A stretch of DNA of 58,736 nt from Ktedonobacteraceae bacterium (GCA_019240835.1 JAFAXQ010000302.1:1-58736), one strand, 5' to 3'. Counted from the first letter of the stretch, positions 23,585-32,324 are shown. Translations and numbers: made by a program. Notes: generated from the sequence alone by a model not told the origin.

Positions 23585-24760
23585 TTACGCAGATCTCTTG
23601 TACAAGTGCTGTGCCGTTCTACGTGCCCAGGCACAAGCCTCTAGCGTGGCCGGCAGGTCCGGTTGCTGCACTGACTGGTGTTTCTCCAGTACGGCCTCGA
23701 TCAGTTCGGCTATGTCCAGGAAACCAATCTTGCCTGTTAGGAAAAGTTCTACTGCTTCTTCATCGGCTCCCACCAAAGCACAAGGATAGGTTCCTCCCAG
23801 CTTGGCAGCCTGCAACGCTAGGCGGAAGCAAGGGAACCGTGTGATGTCAAGTGCCTCAAAACTGAGCGTCCCTATGTCGGCCCAACGCAATTCACGCACA
23901 AACCCACTGGTGGCACAGTTCAGCCGTGCCGGATATGTCAGAGCGTTCATGATTGGCAAATGCATGCTGGGAAGGCTGGCTTGCATTTTAATCGAGCCAT
24001 CTATAAATTCTACCATAGAATGTACAATACTCTCGGGATGAATAACAACATCGATGTGCTCATATGGGATATCAAAGAGCCAGTGAGCCTCAAGCACCTC
24101 CAGCCCTTTATTCATCAGCGTCGCACTATCTATTGTAATCTTCTGGCCCATATGCCATGTAGGGTGAGCGAGGGCTTGTTGTACCGTTACCGAACGCAAT
24201 TGCTCAACTGTGGCACGACGGAATGGCCCACCCGAGGCGGTGAGAAGCAGACGCTGAATTGTGGAATTCTCTTCTCCACGTAGGCACTGCCAGATGGCAG
24301 AGTGCTCACTATCGATGGGCAACAGTGGAACTCCAGCACGTTGTGCAGCCTGGGTCACCAGTGCGCCTGCCATCACCAATGTCTCTTTATTGGCGATAGC
24401 GATAGCTTTGCCAGCTTCGATAGCGGCTAGTGTTGAGTGCAATCCCATCAAGCCTGAAGTAGCCGCGACGACGATGTCCGCATCTGCATGCGTTGCGGCT
24501 TCCAGCAAACCCTCTTCACCGAGAATAGCTTCAGGAAGCTCTATACGTGCCAATTCTTCTGCTGCGGGCGTATCGGCAAAACAGCCGACAAAGGATGGTT
24601 TGAACTCATGTACTTGTTGTGCAAGAAGTGCTATATTCTGCCGTGCAGCCAGAGCAACTATGTGGAATTGCTCAGGGAAATGTCGCACTACGTCTAGCGT
24701 TTGCTGACCGATTGAACCGGTACTTCCAAGTAAAGCAATACGTCTAGGAAACTTCATCAT
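23585..24760 (-). CDS. dxr: 1-deoxy-D-xylulose 5-phosphate reductoisomerase
   Basis: Dxr converts DXP to MEP with NADPH and a divalent metal. The 391-residue protein shows the NADPH loop IALLGSTGSIGQQTLDVV (about 8-25), NKETLVMAG (about 125), the metal-site PIDSEHSAIWQCL (about 150) with acidic ligands, ASGGPFR and the HPTWHMGQKITIDSATLMNKG signature. Length and domains are standard. It is the first gene of the leftward dxr-rseP-ispG unit, starting about 40 nt upstream of rseP, and it faces away from tRNA-Ser. Confidence 0.96.
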   Translation of the reverse strand: MMKFPRRIALLGSTGSIGQQTLDVVRHFPEQFHIVALAARQNIALLAQQVHEFKPSFVGCFADTPAAEELARIELPEAILGEEGLLEAATHADADIVVAATSGLMGLHSTLAAIEAGKAIAIANKETLVMAGALVTQAAQRAGVPLLPIDSEHSAIWQCLRGEENSTIQRLLLTASGGPFRRATVEQLRSVTVQQALAHPTWHMGQKITIDSATLMNKGLEVLEAHWLFDIPYEHIDVVIHPESIVHSMVEFIDGSIKMQASLPSMHLPIMNALTYPARLNCATSGFVRELRWADIGTLSFEALDITRFPCFRLALQAAKLGGTYPCALVGADEEAVELFLTGKIGFLDIAELIEAVLEKHQSVQQPDLPATLEACAWARRTAQHLYKRSA

Positions 24761-24926
24761 GTGGTTTTTTACCTATATTGCTAGCTGCATTCACATCAAT
24801 GTGTGCTGGCTCGGTCTGTGTACTCTCTTCGTATCATAGCACACACAACACTACTGCGACGAATACCCACCCTGACTTCTTTCTTTGCTGCTTCCTTTCG
24901 CCTGGAAAATGTGCTACACTACGGGC

Positions 24927-25009
24927 GGAGGGATGGCAGAGTGGACTATTGCGACTGTCTTGAAAACAGTTGGGTGAACGCCCCGGGGGTTCGAATCCCT
25001 CTCCCTCCG
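24927..25009 (+). tRNA. tRNA-Ser (anticodon TGA)
   Basis: Acceptor GGAGGGA (24927-24933) pairs with TCCCTCC (25002-25008); anticodon stem CTGT/ACAG with loop CTTGAAA gives anticodon TGA. A long variable arm and T arm GGTTCGAATCC mark a class II tRNA. The discriminator is G; CCA is not encoded. The 165 nt after it to 25174 show no gene that I can support. Confidence 0.94.
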
Positions 25010-25174
25010 TAAAGTGGTGGCGTTGAGGAAAAGACGAAAACTGTAGTGGACTCTTGCGCTAGTAGACGCATTCGTGGGAAAAGCGTATTTTTGTTCAAGA
25101 AGCAAGAGGCTTATACGTGTTCAGCTTCTCTATCTTTGCGTGGCCCCTGGTGTCTGCCGCGGTAAGAGCCGTTT

Positions 25175-26329
25175 TTGGATAGCGGTGAAGGAATGCGTTA
25201 CTTATTTATAGGTACATTGGAGCAGCTTGATTTGTCGATGGTCTTGCAACGGCTCGAGACTCATGCAAAAACTGGGGTGCTTGTTGTAAAGCAAGGAGTG
25301 CAGTGGGTAGAATTTTATTTTCGAGGTGGGCAATTAGTCTGTATTGGCCCTCTCCGCACGAACGCGACTCTTGCAGAGCGCTTAGTGCAGGCCAACATTA
25401 TTTCACCTCAAGCGGCGCAGGATGCAATGCTGTGCATTGGAACTGAATCAGCAACCGAGATGCGTATAGCCCTCACTTTAATGGACTTAGGATATGTTAG
25501 ACGTGAAGAACTGCGCTCCTGGGCTACAGAAAAGGTATTAGAGGTGTTGCGCGTCGTCCTTGCATGGTCGCAAGGTGAGATGCACTTTGCAGACGAAGCT
25601 GTACCTCCTGCTGGTCGGCTACTTGTAGGTATGTCTATCACCTCACTGCTTAATTCCCTACATCCTGCGGCTGATGTCTTTTCAAGGCGTAATCAGCTCA
25701 CCTTTTCGAGCAAAGAGGAAGGGGGCGGCCCTCTCCCCGACAAGCAGACTCCGCCTCCTGCACCGCTTATTCCTCCATCAACACTATCTCCTACTAGGGG
25801 CGTCGATCCCTGTTCTATGCGACCAGAAATGCTACTGATGCCCGCTAGACTTTCGCATCAACAGGATCAGTCTCGCTATGTGACCTTAACTCCACAGCAA
25901 TGGCGAGTGCTGACATGTGTCAATGGCTACACGTCATTACAAGAGATGTGTCAAGAACTAGGTATGACACCTGCAACAGTCTGTCAGATCGCTGCTGAGT
26001 TGCTGAACGGGGGACTGCTATACGCTGTTGATCCTACCTCTGAGCAGAGCAGTATGTCCTCTTCAGCAGTTAGAGAGGTTGTTGCAGCCGGTCCAAACAA
26101 CAAGCATGCTATGCCAGCCTCTATTCCGCACTCTCAACCACTGCCTAGCTCCCTTATACCATCATATATGTTAGCAACAGATTCAGCTAAAGAGCAGTTA
26201 CCATCAAGCAAAGATGAGTATGGTGCAACATTCATACAAGGTCGTGCCCAAACTGCTTCAGCACAGCCCGAGGCTCCAGTGCCCACGTCTAGTAACGCCG
26301 CCTACGCTGTTGTAGGAAGTGGACGCTAA
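25175..26329 (+). CDS. DUF4388 (PatA-type) domain protein
   Basis: The 384-residue cytoplasmic protein has an N-terminal DUF4388 domain (about 5-110: GTLEQLDLSMVLQRLETHAKTG ... EFYFRGGQLVCIGPLRTNAT), a family linked to gliding, pili and second-messenger signalling proteins. A second short winged-helix-like part lies near 240-285 (TPQQWRVLTCVNGYTSLQEM), then a disordered Ser/Pro-rich tail. The start is ambiguous: TTG at 25175 or ATG at 25193 (MRYLFIG); the latter has purines directly adjacent but poor spacing. Possibly part of the same signalling world as the MglA-like GTPase at 40272, but not linked in position. Confidence 0.75.
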   Translation: MDSGEGMRYLFIGTLEQLDLSMVLQRLETHAKTGVLVVKQGVQWVEFYFRGGQLVCIGPLRTNATLAERLVQANIISPQAAQDAMLCIGTESATEMRIALTLMDLGYVRREELRSWATEKVLEVLRVVLAWSQGEMHFADEAVPPAGRLLVGMSITSLLNSLHPAADVFSRRNQLTFSSKEEGGGPLPDKQTPPPAPLIPPSTLSPTRGVDPCSMRPEMLLMPARLSHQQDQSRYVTLTPQQWRVLTCVNGYTSLQEMCQELGMTPATVCQIAAELLNGGLLYAVDPTSEQSSMSSSAVREVVAAGPNNKHAMPASIPHSQPLPSSLIPSYMLATDSAKEQLPSSKDEYGATFIQGRAQTASAQPEAPVPTSSNAAYAVVGSGR

Positions 26330-26338
26330 CTCCAACTA

Positions 26339-27553
26339 TCACTTTTCGGGCCAATCTAGCATCATAGCCCTGGCTGTATCTCCAGCATTTATTTTGACAC
26401 CTCCTTCTGGTACAATGATCAGGGCGTTGGCGTTGAGCAGAGATGTCAGCAGATGGGGTCCCTGGTTGCCAGTGGTGTGAGCGATAAAACGCCCGTCATG
26501 CCACTCAACGTGGGCGCGCACATAGTGGCGGCGCATCGCACGGTCACTGATACCGTCGACAACTACAACGTCGACCTGTTGTCTCTGCAAGCGTGTATGA
26601 CCTAGCATCTTGCGCAACAGAGGGCGACCGAATAACTCGAAGGTTACAGCGCTCGACACTGGGTTACCAGGCAATCCTAGCAGTGGTACGTTGCCGATAT
26701 GACCAAAGGCAAGAGGTTTGCCCGGACGCATATTGATACGCCAGAAACTCATCTCTCCCTGCTCCGATAGAATGTTCTTGACAAGATCAAACTCCCCCAC
26801 CGAGACGCCGCCGGACGTCAGGATGAGATCATAGGTCATGGCTTCGCTGAACTTCTCACGCAGACTTTCAGTCGTGTCACGGGCAACGCCAAGACGATGA
26901 GGTTCGGCACCCGCACGTCGTACGGCAGCTTCAAGCAGATAGCTATTGCTGTTGCGAATCGTACCCGGGCGCAGAGGTTCGTCTACATCTAGCACTTCAT
27001 CACCCGTTGCCAGAATCGCCACACGTGGGCGTTGTACCGCTGGTACACGTGCCCATCCCAGCGTTGCCAATATGCTGATTTCCCATACGCCAATTTCGGC
27101 ACCGCGTTGTAGCACGATCTGCCCCTGACGCATATCCTCACCTGCTAGGCGAATGTTGTTTCCCGCTGGGATTTCTTGTAAGATTTCTACCCAATCTGGG
27201 GCAGTGGAGCGCGTCAACTCTATCTGGATAACTGTATCTGCTCCAGGAGGCACAGGCGCTCCTGTCATAATACGCATTGCCGTTCCCGTTTCGACTGCCC
27301 GGTCGGCCACATAGCCCGCCGCAACCTCTCCAATCACACGAAGGCGGGCAAGTTGCTCAGCTTGTGGTCGACTGTCCTTGCTCAGTAGTGCAAACCCGTC
27401 CATGGCAGAGTTGGCAAAGGGAGGAATGTCTTCTTGTGCGATGAGATCCTGAGCTAGTACTAGCCCAAGTGACTCAGATAATGGAACCTGTACAACAGGC
27501 AATGCTTTGATCTCGGCGAGAACTAATGTAAGAGCCTCTTCGACGCTCAACAT
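26339..27553 (-). CDS. moeA: Molybdopterin molybdenumtransferase
   Basis: MoeA inserts molybdate into adenylylated molybdopterin. The 404-residue protein has the N-terminal domain (MLSVEEALTLVLAEI, PPFANSAMDGFAL near 50), the MoaB/Mog-like domain with the ATGDEVLDVDEPLRPG stretch and TSGGVSVGEFDLVK near 255, and the C-terminal domain. PGNPVSSAVTFELF is typical. The start at 27553 has AGGAGGT 7 nt upstream, better than the frame opening 9 nt earlier. No other cofactor genes or molybdoenzymes are in the window. Confidence 0.93.
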   Translation of the reverse strand: MLSVEEALTLVLAEIKALPVVQVPLSESLGLVLAQDLIAQEDIPPFANSAMDGFALLSKDSRPQAEQLARLRVIGEVAAGYVADRAVETGTAMRIMTGAPVPPGADTVIQIELTRSTAPDWVEILQEIPAGNNIRLAGEDMRQGQIVLQRGAEIGVWEISILATLGWARVPAVQRPRVAILATGDEVLDVDEPLRPGTIRNSNSYLLEAAVRRAGAEPHRLGVARDTTESLREKFSEAMTYDLILTSGGVSVGEFDLVKNILSEQGEMSFWRINMRPGKPLAFGHIGNVPLLGLPGNPVSSAVTFELFGRPLLRKMLGHTRLQRQQVDVVVVDGISDRAMRRHYVRAHVEWHDGRFIAHTTGNQGPHLLTSLLNANALIIVPEGGVKINAGDTARAMMLDWPEK

Positions 27554-27614
27554 AGCAAACACCTCCTACAATGTGCAGCGTGGATGGCTTGGCGATAACA
27601 GGCAGATAGAGAGA

Positions 27615-27648
27615 AGCCCAGCACGACTCTTGACTTGGGTGCCGGGCT
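27615..27648 (-). terminator. tRNA-Glu terminator hairpin
   Basis: Reading leftward, AGCCCGGCAC (27648-27639) pairs with GTGCTGGGCT (27624-27615), one G-U pair, followed by a TCTCTCT tract. It follows tRNA-Glu and precedes moeA on the same strand. Confidence 0.6.
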
Positions 27649-27663
27649 CCTTTACAAAAACGG

Positions 27664-27737
27664 TACCTCGTACGGGATTCGAACCCGTGACCTCCGCCTT
27701 GAAAGGGCGGCGTCCTTGACCACTAGACGAACGAGGC
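27664..27737 (-). tRNA. tRNA-Glu (anticodon TTC)
   Basis: On the minus strand acceptor GCCTCGT pairs with ACGAGGT (first pair G-U), the anticodon stem CCGCC/GGCGG encloses CTTTCAA (anticodon TTC), and the T arm is GGGTTCGAATCCC. The discriminator is A; CCA is not encoded. Confidence 0.95.
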
Positions 27738-27767
27738 ATACAGCGTGGCTTGCACATCGACTCTAGG

Positions 27768-27796
27768 ATTGTACTGCATTGCTGTTGCTTTGTCAA
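27768..27796 (-). promoter_or_regulatory. tRNA-Glu promoter
   Basis: On the minus strand: TTGACA (27796-27791), 17-nt spacer, TACAAT (27773-27768), about 30 nt before the mature tRNA. Confidence 0.65.
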
Positions 27797-28057
27797 CCAA
27801 AAAATCTCGCCGTATGCTTGTCAGCTTGCGGCTTCGCTCTCTCCCCTGATACAATAAAAAACAACTGTGCAACTCTACTCCATATTGTGTAAGAAGTTGA
27901 AATTCAGCCAATGTACAAAAAAAATTTAAAAGCTTTGCTAGCTACCGCTGCAAGCTGGATACGTATTGCATGGCTCTATTTGGATGCAGCTATCCGCTTC
28001 TTGTGCTGGCGGGTGCAGCTTACACAATCTTGTAGAGTGGGAAATAGACATTCATAC

Positions 28058-28741
28058 ATGAAACAAACACTACTTCTAATTCGACATGGGCAAACGGCGT
28101 GGAATGTTGAGCATCGTTTGCCAGGACAGCTTCCTGGCGTAGAGTTGAATGACAACGGGCGACAACAGGTCATACACCTCGCCGAGGCATTGTCTGTTCT
28201 ACCCATCAGTGCCGTCATTACTAGTCCTCTCGAACGGGCACGTGAAACTGCCAAGGTTATCGCACAGGGACGAAATTTACCTGTGCAGTTGGAACCGGAT
28301 TTGATGGACACCAATATCGGCAAATGGGCAGGACAGGTGATCGAGGAGCTTGTAAAGCATGATCCGACATGGGGGCAGTATGTGAGCAACCCAACCGAGG
28401 CTCCAGAGGGGATTGAGACATTTCCTCAGGTACAGCAGCGGGTCGTAGCTGCTGTTGAGCGTTGGCGCAAGCAGGAGCAGAGTGGAGCCTATCCCGCTTT
28501 TGTTGCCCACAGCGATGTGGTGAAGTTGCTACTGGCCCACTACAGCGGTCTGGAGGTCAGACACGCTGGCTCACTATTTATCGCTAATGCGTCAGTCAGT
28601 TTAGTAGAAGTGGAAGACGCAAAAGTTCCTCATGTTCTCGCCATTGGTTGGAGCCCCAGCCCTGATTGGCTCAAGGCACCCATCCCTGATGTACTCAAAG
28701 ACAAGAGTGAATCTCAGGAGCAAGGGGAGCAAAAGACGTAA
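28058..28741 (+). CDS. Histidine phosphatase family protein (phosphoglycerate-mutase-like)
   Basis: The 227-residue branch-1 histidine phosphatase carries the catalytic LLLIRHGQTAWN (His near residue 9), SPLERARETAKVI (Arg near 60), a Glu in the central part and the second His in FVAHSDVVKLLL (about 150). Family members include cofactor-dependent mutases and broad phosphatases; nothing here fixes the substrate. The frame is open to 27911, but that extension is Trp-rich and unlike family members; the start at 28058 begins in the right place, though its Shine-Dalgarno (GGGAAA, rather far) is weak. The downstream ATPase gene follows at 44 nt. Confidence 0.85.
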   Translation: MKQTLLLIRHGQTAWNVEHRLPGQLPGVELNDNGRQQVIHLAEALSVLPISAVITSPLERARETAKVIAQGRNLPVQLEPDLMDTNIGKWAGQVIEELVKHDPTWGQYVSNPTEAPEGIETFPQVQQRVVAAVERWRKQEQSGAYPAFVAHSDVVKLLLAHYSGLEVRHAGSLFIANASVSLVEVEDAKVPHVLAIGWSPSPDWLKAPIPDVLKDKSESQEQGEQKT

Positions 28742-28785
28742 TCGCTCACGACGCAAGATGTTGTATCCGCAGGAAGGGAACAAAC

Positions 28786-29619
28786 ATGTTTGACCCACGT
28801 GATCCCTACGAACGCTACTTCTGGCACTATGAGTCTCGGCGACCGCTCACGATAGCGCAAATTATCGCCTTGGGCAGTGTCGATACAGAGACAGCGGCTC
28901 TTGTATGGCTCATGCTAGAGCAAGGAGCATCGCTGACTGTGGCTGGCCCGACGGACCCGCAGCCTGGCGTAGGGAAAACAACAACGCTTAATGCTCTGCT
29001 TCAATTTTTGCCCGAGGATAGTGCTCTGGCTTACATGTCGGGCATGTATGAAAACTTTGCCTTTACGCACATACCTGATATCGATCCCGCAACGACCTAT
29101 GCCCTCTGTAATGAGGTGAGTGACCATCTGCCCATCTATATGTGGGGGCGCGTCGCCCGCCGCTATCTGGCGCTACCCAGTCAAGGCTATCATATCGCAA
29201 CCAGTGTGCATGCTGATACCGTTGACGATGTTATTCACATGTACCAGCATGATTTGCGTTTACGCGCCGAAGATGTACGCCTCCTTGGGTTGATCATCAA
29301 CATTGGGTTGGTAGGACATATCTATCCACCGCGTCGTCGCTGGCTCACAACTCATTTCATTCGTCCTCAGGCCGACCCTGAAGATCCCTACACTATTGTG
29401 ACTCTACCTTTGTCGCTGTGGAATCAGTTCGATGACACGTTCCTGCACGCGGACTCAACTATCCTCGATGAGTTAGCTACTATAGTCGGTATGACAGAAC
29501 AGCAGTTTAGTACTGCTCTTGAACAACGTGCTGATTGCCTACAGGAACTTTCGCAGGGAAGAGGCATCGGCCCACAGGAGATGCGTAAGGCTGTCCGCGA
29601 CCTGCGTAGCCGTAGCTAG
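28786..29619 (+). CDS. Orphan P-loop ATPase related to VirB11/PilT secretion ATPases
   Basis: The 277-residue protein has an extended P-loop (GPTDPQPGVGKTTTLNALL, about 65-83) and a later stretch YHIATSVHADTVDDVIHMY (about 140) recalling the His box of type II/IV secretion ATPases. It lacks the N-terminal partner-binding domain and no pilus or secretion genes are near. The C-terminal part (IIDELATIVG-like helices) is unassigned. GGAAGGGAAC precedes the ATG. It may be a nucleotide-dependent regulator derived from a secretion motor. Function unknown. Confidence 0.62.
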   Translation: MFDPRDPYERYFWHYESRRPLTIAQIIALGSVDTETAALVWLMLEQGASLTVAGPTDPQPGVGKTTTLNALLQFLPEDSALAYMSGMYENFAFTHIPDIDPATTYALCNEVSDHLPIYMWGRVARRYLALPSQGYHIATSVHADTVDDVIHMYQHDLRLRAEDVRLLGLIINIGLVGHIYPPRRRWLTTHFIRPQADPEDPYTIVTLPLSLWNQFDDTFLHADSTILDELATIVGMTEQQFSTALEQRADCLQELSQGRGIGPQEMRKAVRDLRSRS

Positions 29620-29680
29620 GAAATAGAAAGCTTCTGCGCACTTGTTCTCTTGAATGGAAACTGAGAAAGGAGGGAAACAG

Positions 29681-29746
29681 GTGCTCACACGTGATCAAAT
29701 TGTCAGTGAAGGACGCTGGCCCCGCATCTGCAACAAATGTCTCTAA
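29681..29746 (+). CDS. 21-residue small ORF with a strong ribosome site
   Basis: A GTG at 29681 is preceded by AAGGAGGG at 7 nt, one of the best ribosome sites in the window. The frame of 22 codons ends at 29746 and gives a peptide with basic and aromatic residues ending ICNKCL. It lies 27 nt before the glycosyltransferase ATG and could be a leader peptide or a true small protein. A longer frame from ATG 29654 is in phase but has no ribosome site. Confidence 0.4.
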   Translation: MLTRDQIVSEGRWPRICNKCL

Positions 29747-29773
29747 CAAGTGAAGAATTAGGAGTCTTTTACC

Positions 29774-30991
29774 ATGTCTTTTTCTGTAGCCATGCTCAGC
29801 GTTCACACGTCTCCTCTCGATAGTCCGGGCAGTACAAGGGATGCGGGTGGCATGAACGTCTACATGCGTGAACTTGCTAACGAACTAGGCCAACAAAACA
29901 TACACGTCGATATCTTTACCCGCTGGGCACACGAAGACACACCGCGTATCGTGCAATTGAGTCGGAATGTACGCGTCATTCATATTCAAGCTGGCCCACG
30001 TGCATCCATTTCCAAAAACGACCTCTACCAGTATCTGCCCTCATTCGCCCAGCAGGTTGAAGAATTCCGCTACAGCGATGCCAACTACTATGATCTGCTC
30101 CATAGCCACTACTGGCTCTCTGGTGTAGTTGGGTCGCGTCTGGCGAAATGCTGGCGTGTTCCACACGTCACGATGTTTCATACCTTAGCTCGTCTTAAAC
30201 AACTTGCTCATCCCGGTGAGCCTGAACCGCAACTGCGTCTGGAGACGGAGCAGCGTCTCATTCAACACGTAGACCGTATCATCGCAGCTACTGAAGAAGA
30301 ACGTATGCAAATGATACGCCTGTGCGCAGCGTCTGTAAGCCAAGTACAGATTATTCCCTGCGGTGTCGATCTCAAGTTGTTTGTCCCCCACAAGCGGCAG
30401 CGGGCAAGGCAACAGTTGGACCTGCACCACCCTATGTTGCTTTTTGTGGGTCGGCTAGACCCTTTCAAGGGTGCCGATCTGCTCTTACAAGCTGCTGCTA
30501 TGATGGAAGAAGATGCTGAGATAGTTATTGTTGGTGGTACACTTGTAGGTGATAGTGACCTGCAAAAGCTCCAGAAGCTGGCTGAGGAACTGCGTATTAG
30601 TCATCGCGTACGCTTCCTTGGTGCGCGTCCCCAACCGGAGCTGCCTATGTTGTACAGTGCCGCTGATATAACTGTCGTGCCGTCCTATCACGAAAGCTTT
30701 GGCCTCGTCGCTGTCGAATCTCTCGCTTGTGGTACACCGGTTGTAGCCACACGCTCTGGGGGCCTGACAAAAATTGTGCATCACGGCGAAACGGGCTATC
30801 TCGTCCCGCGCTGTCCTGGCTTCTTCGCTGAACGACTCGATACTTTGCTGCGCGACTCCAACTTGCGAGCGCACATGCAAGCTGCCGCCCGTCCCTCCGT
30901 CCTGCAATATAGTTGGAGGAGCGTTGCTAACAGCATGCATAGCGTGTACAAAGATGTAGTAAGCGAGACGCGCCTAGCCAAAGCGACATAG
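29774..30991 (+). CDS. MshA-like GT4 glycosyltransferase
   Basis: The 405-residue GT-B enzyme resembles D-inositol-3-phosphate glycosyltransferase (MshA) and sucrose-phosphate-synthase-type proteins. The N-terminal acceptor domain has LSVHTSPLDSPGSTRDAGG (about 7-25) and HSHYWLSGVVG (about 112); the C-terminal donor domain has LFVGRLDPFKGADLLLQA (about 223) and the E-x7-E motif in PSYHESFGLVAVESLACGTP (about 300). TAGGAG lies 8 nt before the ATG. Chloroflexota members of this group are often annotated generically; whether it makes a mycothiol-type precursor is uncertain without other msh genes. Confidence 0.85.
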   Translation: MSFSVAMLSVHTSPLDSPGSTRDAGGMNVYMRELANELGQQNIHVDIFTRWAHEDTPRIVQLSRNVRVIHIQAGPRASISKNDLYQYLPSFAQQVEEFRYSDANYYDLLHSHYWLSGVVGSRLAKCWRVPHVTMFHTLARLKQLAHPGEPEPQLRLETEQRLIQHVDRIIAATEEERMQMIRLCAASVSQVQIIPCGVDLKLFVPHKRQRARQQLDLHHPMLLFVGRLDPFKGADLLLQAAAMMEEDAEIVIVGGTLVGDSDLQKLQKLAEELRISHRVRFLGARPQPELPMLYSAADITVVPSYHESFGLVAVESLACGTPVVATRSGGLTKIVHHGETGYLVPRCPGFFAERLDTLLRDSNLRAHMQAAARPSVLQYSWRSVANSMHSVYKDVVSETRLAKAT

Positions 30992-31061
30992 ACGTTACGG
31001 CGATAGCTATCCCCCAAAATAGCAAATTTCTGAAAAATAGGCAGATTGAAGTCTCCAGCAG

Positions 31062-31090
31062 TGGACTTTCGGCGATCTCTATGGTATAAT
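31062..31090 (+). promoter_or_regulatory. Promoter of the structured RNA
   Basis: TGGACT (31062-31067), 17-nt spacer, perfect TATAAT (31085-31090). It faces a 300-nt interval without a convincing gene that ends in an intrinsic terminator. Confidence 0.65.
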
Positions 31091-31096
31091 CGTTGG

Positions 31097-31400
31097 TATC
31101 ACCAGAGACATTGAGATTCAGCTTAGCGCATCAATGGTGTAGGACGATACACCAGAATCTTTCCAGAAGCCCCACCTTGTGGGTATGGGAAGTTGTCACG
31201 TGGCCCGTATCTTTTGTTTTATCTATACAAGCTAAAGTAGCGGGCGTTTTAATCCAGGGAATGGCCTGGCTGAGGTTGCAGCGCTTATGTGTTCAGTCTC
31301 ATCGGCACCGCAAGTGGCATTTCTGTATGTGGAAGCGACGATGAGTACTGACGTGTAAAAAGAGACACCGGGGTTTGTTTTCCCTGGTGTTTTCTATTTT
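31097..31400 (+). ncRNA. Structured non-coding RNA of unknown family
   Basis: The transcript unit is bounded by the promoter at 31062-31090 and an intrinsic terminator (31365-31373 with 31382-31390, then a T-rich tail). Inside are at least five short stems: 31114-31119/31155-31160 enclosing 31136-31140/31149-31153, then 31171-31175/31179-31183, 31254-31258/31265-31269, and 31298-31304/31339-31345. I find no RNase P, tmRNA or SRP signature. An open frame of 83 codons from TTG 31093 exists but begins before the predicted start site and has no ribosome site. It could be 6S-like, a riboswitch or a new RNA. Confidence 0.55.
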
Positions 31401-31460
31401 TCAGGGTTTTTGTAGTAAGTGCAAGTGGAGTGATTGCAAAATTTTAAGGAGAGTGCAGAC

Positions 31461-31742
31461 ATGAACTCGAGCATGATAAGCAAAGTTGCGAAAGCCAAAC
31501 GCTATGCGGGAGAACCCGAACGGATCCAATTCACTCGCTTTGAAGCAGAATTTCATGGCGAAAATGATATTCACACCACTACCTTCGATGACGGAGAATG
31601 GTACTGCACCTGCCGCTTCTTCCATGATTGGGGCGACTGTTGCCATACTATGGCTATGCAACGCGTTTTGGGCGTCACTATTCCAGCAGCGCACCGTCAG
31701 GGTATTCCTACAGGTTTAGGCACTAGCCCGCTAGTTCACTAA
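31461..31742 (+). CDS. SWIM-like zinc-finger small protein
   Basis: The 93-residue protein has EWYCTCRFFHDWGDCCHTMA (about 47-66), close to the SWIM pattern CxC...CxH, a zinc-binding fold used for DNA or protein contact. The ATG at 31461 has AAGGAGAG upstream. SWIM domains often sit in larger proteins; here it stands alone with a basic N-terminus. It lies just after the structured RNA and before a bidirectional terminator. Partner unknown. Confidence 0.7.
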   Translation: MNSSMISKVAKAKRYAGEPERIQFTRFEAEFHGENDIHTTTFDDGEWYCTCRFFHDWGDCCHTMAMQRVLGVTIPAAHRQGIPTGLGTSPLVH

Positions 31743-31793
31743 CTGAGGACTGCGTCTCGCTGGGATGCATTGTAGTCCACAATCACAGTCTAT

Positions 31794-31825
31794 GAGAAGG
31801 CACCGGTCATGTCCGGTGCCTTCTC
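31794..31825. terminator. Bidirectional terminator between convergent genes
   Basis: GAGAAGGCACCGG (31794-31806) pairs with 31813-31825 around a 6-nt loop, a 13-bp perfect stem followed by a T-rich stretch on the plus strand. It separates the SWIM-like gene from the convergent gene at 31836. Confidence 0.75.
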
Positions 31826-31835
31826 GTTTGCTTCT

Positions 31836-32324
31836 TTACGAGCCTATTCCTGGGACAAAATGAAGAATGATTATTACTAGAAACATGATCGAAGCTAGAA
31901 CTGCGATAAGAACAAGGTCCTTACGAACATAGGAATAGTGTTCGGGGGTAATAAGAGCCGGACTACTACGCTGCTGCGCTTTTTGTGTGCTCTGACGGCG
32001 AGCTGCCAGACGTGCAGCAGCACTCCCTTTCGGTGATGCCTCTGTACTTACTGTGCTGGTTGTCGTAGTGGTGGCTGACGTGGCAGTGCTCTGCTCTGCG
32101 CGCACTTTCTGAGATTTTTGAGCAGTAGAGCGCTCTGCAACGCTGTGAGTCTTGGGAGCCGTTCTTGTCGAAGCATCGGCCACCTCCGGTGTGGTAGTAT
32201 CTACAGTATTTGCTTGCTCTGTTATCGGCTTCTCTGAGGCAGGGCGTACGAGTTCAATATTTTTGTGCGCCTTTGCTTTACTGCGTTGGGTTCCGCTACG
32301 TGGGGTCGCGGACTTCTTTGGCAT
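31836..32324 (-). CDS. Tail-anchored-like low-complexity protein
   Basis: The 162-residue protein has a basic N-terminus and a long Ala/Thr/Ser-rich, probably disordered region (about 30-125), then a C-terminal transmembrane helix (LVLIAVLASIMFLVIIILHF, about 137-156) and only five residues after it. This is a tail-anchor layout with the disordered part in the cytoplasm. No motif recognised. Homopolymeric threonine codons suggest repeat instability. No partner evident. Confidence 0.62.
   Translation of the reverse strand: MPKKSATPRSGTQRSKAKAHKNIELVRPASEKPITEQANTVDTTTPEVADASTRTAPKTHSVAERSTAQKSQKVRAEQSTATSATTTTTSTVSTEASPKGSAAARLAARRQSTQKAQQRSSPALITPEHYSYVRKDLVLIAVLASIMFLVIIILHFVPGIGS

Noticed and set aside
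27911-28057. 49-residue N-terminal extension of the histidine phosphatase
   Set aside because: Family members start directly before the RHG motif; the extension is not signal-peptide-like despite its hydrophobic residues.
31093-31344. 83-codon ORF from TTG
   Set aside because: It starts before the predicted transcription start, has no ribosome site and has a composition unlike a folded protein; the interval reads better as RNA.
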